Positions 6,880-6,958 of a stretch of DNA of 6,958 nt are shown here, piece by piece. The notes beneath the pieces are model-generated. The model was not told the origin of the DNA, did not search any database, and saw only the letters and a list, made by a program, of their open reading frames with translations. Every line of letters begins with the position of its first letter. The stretch's first letter is position 1. Origin of the DNA: CAYWNK01 sp047639615 (GTDB lineage: Bacteria; Planctomycetota; UBA1135; GCA-002686595). Made by a program: the position numbers and the translations under genes. The stretch covers positions 1-6,958 of the forward strand of contig JBLIOL010000291.1 of assembly GCA_047639615.1 (NCBI GenBank). The letters are read 5' to 3'.

Positions 6880-6958
6880 TTGACCGACCATACCGAGCCG
6901 CACCAATCGCCGCCGCTCAGCGGCGGCGAGGGGTCGCGGCTCGGTCGGGTCGCGGCTC
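6880..6958 (+). CDS. 5' fragment of the next ebo-operon gene, probably eboC (UbiA-family prenyltransferase), cut by the window edge
   Basis: An open frame begins at TTG 6880, 3 nt after the eboB stop, and runs through 26 codons to the window end. It starts TDHTEPHQSPPLSGGEG and then reads SRLGRVAA. 22 of the 26 third positions are G or C, as expected for coding sequence here. No ATG or GTG exists between eboB and the edge in any plus frame, so TTG is the only start within the window; a later start beyond the edge is possible. The RLGRVAA segment resembles the short motif just before the first membrane helix of EboC/UbiA-type prenyltransferases (RLGRVSNLP-like), and eboC commonly follows eboB. 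The product call rests on those two points only. No Shine-Dalgarno is visible. The strong hairpin inside this region is the main reason for caution. Confidence 0.45.
   Translation, partial: MTDHTEPHQSPPLSGGEGSRLGRVAA
6907..6929. repeat. Perfect GC-rich inverted repeat just after the eboB stop
   Basis: TCGCCGCCGCT, one C, then AGCGGCGGCGA make an 11-bp perfect inverted repeat, able to fold as a 10-bp stem with a TCA loop. It starts 31 nt after the eboB stop. No T tract follows, so a rho-independent terminator is unlikely. If the TTG-initiated frame is real the hairpin encodes Ser-Pro-Pro-Leu-Ser-Gly-Gly-Glu within a flexible N-terminus and could limit ribosome progress or stabilise the upstream mRNA. 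Confidence 0.7.
6931..6958 (+). repeat. Short direct repeat, 16-bp period, at the window edge
   Basis: GGGTCGCGGCTC occurs at 6931-6942 and again at 6947-6958, giving a 16-bp unit (GGGTCGCGGCTCGGTC) present about 1.75 times up to the window edge. The period is not a multiple of three, so the two copies are read in different frames of the putative eboC N-terminus. Whether more copies follow cannot be seen. Confidence 0.6.

Noticed and set aside
5866..6906. 346-codon ORF on the minus strand
   Set aside because: It is antisense to eboB and rich in Asp, His, Val, Gly and Leu, the usual mirror of a high-GC3 gene. No family resemblance and it conflicts with a clear TatD-type gene.
6907..6929. Hairpin after eboB as a rho-independent terminator
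   Set aside because: No T tract follows on either strand, and the TTG-initiated coding frame runs through it with normal GC3 bias.

Overview
The window is GC-rich and densely coding, with no gap over 200 bp. It holds two divergent transcription units separated by a 181-bp intergenic region. No rRNA, tRNA, CRISPR array, insertion sequence or phage gene was seen. Secreted squalene-cyclase-fold (alpha-toroid) proteins, Sec and lipoprotein signals and high GC suggest a Gram-negative, aerobic or facultative bacterium. Planctomycetota or a neighbouring environmental phylum is my best guess, but no marker gene is present and this is an impression only.

Left unit (minus strand, 2891 down to 74): pruA, encoding L-glutamate gamma-semialdehyde (P5C) dehydrogenase, is followed 13 bp later by a gene for an exported imelysin-family (peptidase M75 / iron-regulated protein A type) protein. 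The first 73 bases of the window are non-coding and carry a short perfect hairpin.

Right unit (plus strand, 3073 to the window end): five genes are packed with gaps of 4, -11, 1 and 3 nt. They encode a coiled-coil lipoprotein, a secreted alpha-toroid protein with prenyltransferase/squalene-oxidase repeats, EboA, EboB (TatD-family hydrolase) and the first codons of a further gene. By position that last gene should be eboC, a UbiA-family prenyltransferase. The ebo cluster is a conserved, poorly understood gene set. In cyanobacteria it is linked to moving a scytonemin precursor to the periplasm, and it recurs in unrelated bacteria where no scytonemin is made.

The main point of interest is that this ebo operon appears to be extended at its 5' end by two envelope proteins, one a lipoprotein and one a periplasmic protein of the terpenoid-cyclase fold. 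A coherent but unproven reading is that the cytoplasmic Ebo proteins make or export an isoprenoid-linked metabolite, which the toroid protein then binds or modifies in the periplasm. The window cuts the operon before eboC is complete, so eboC, eboD, eboE and eboF must be sought downstream.
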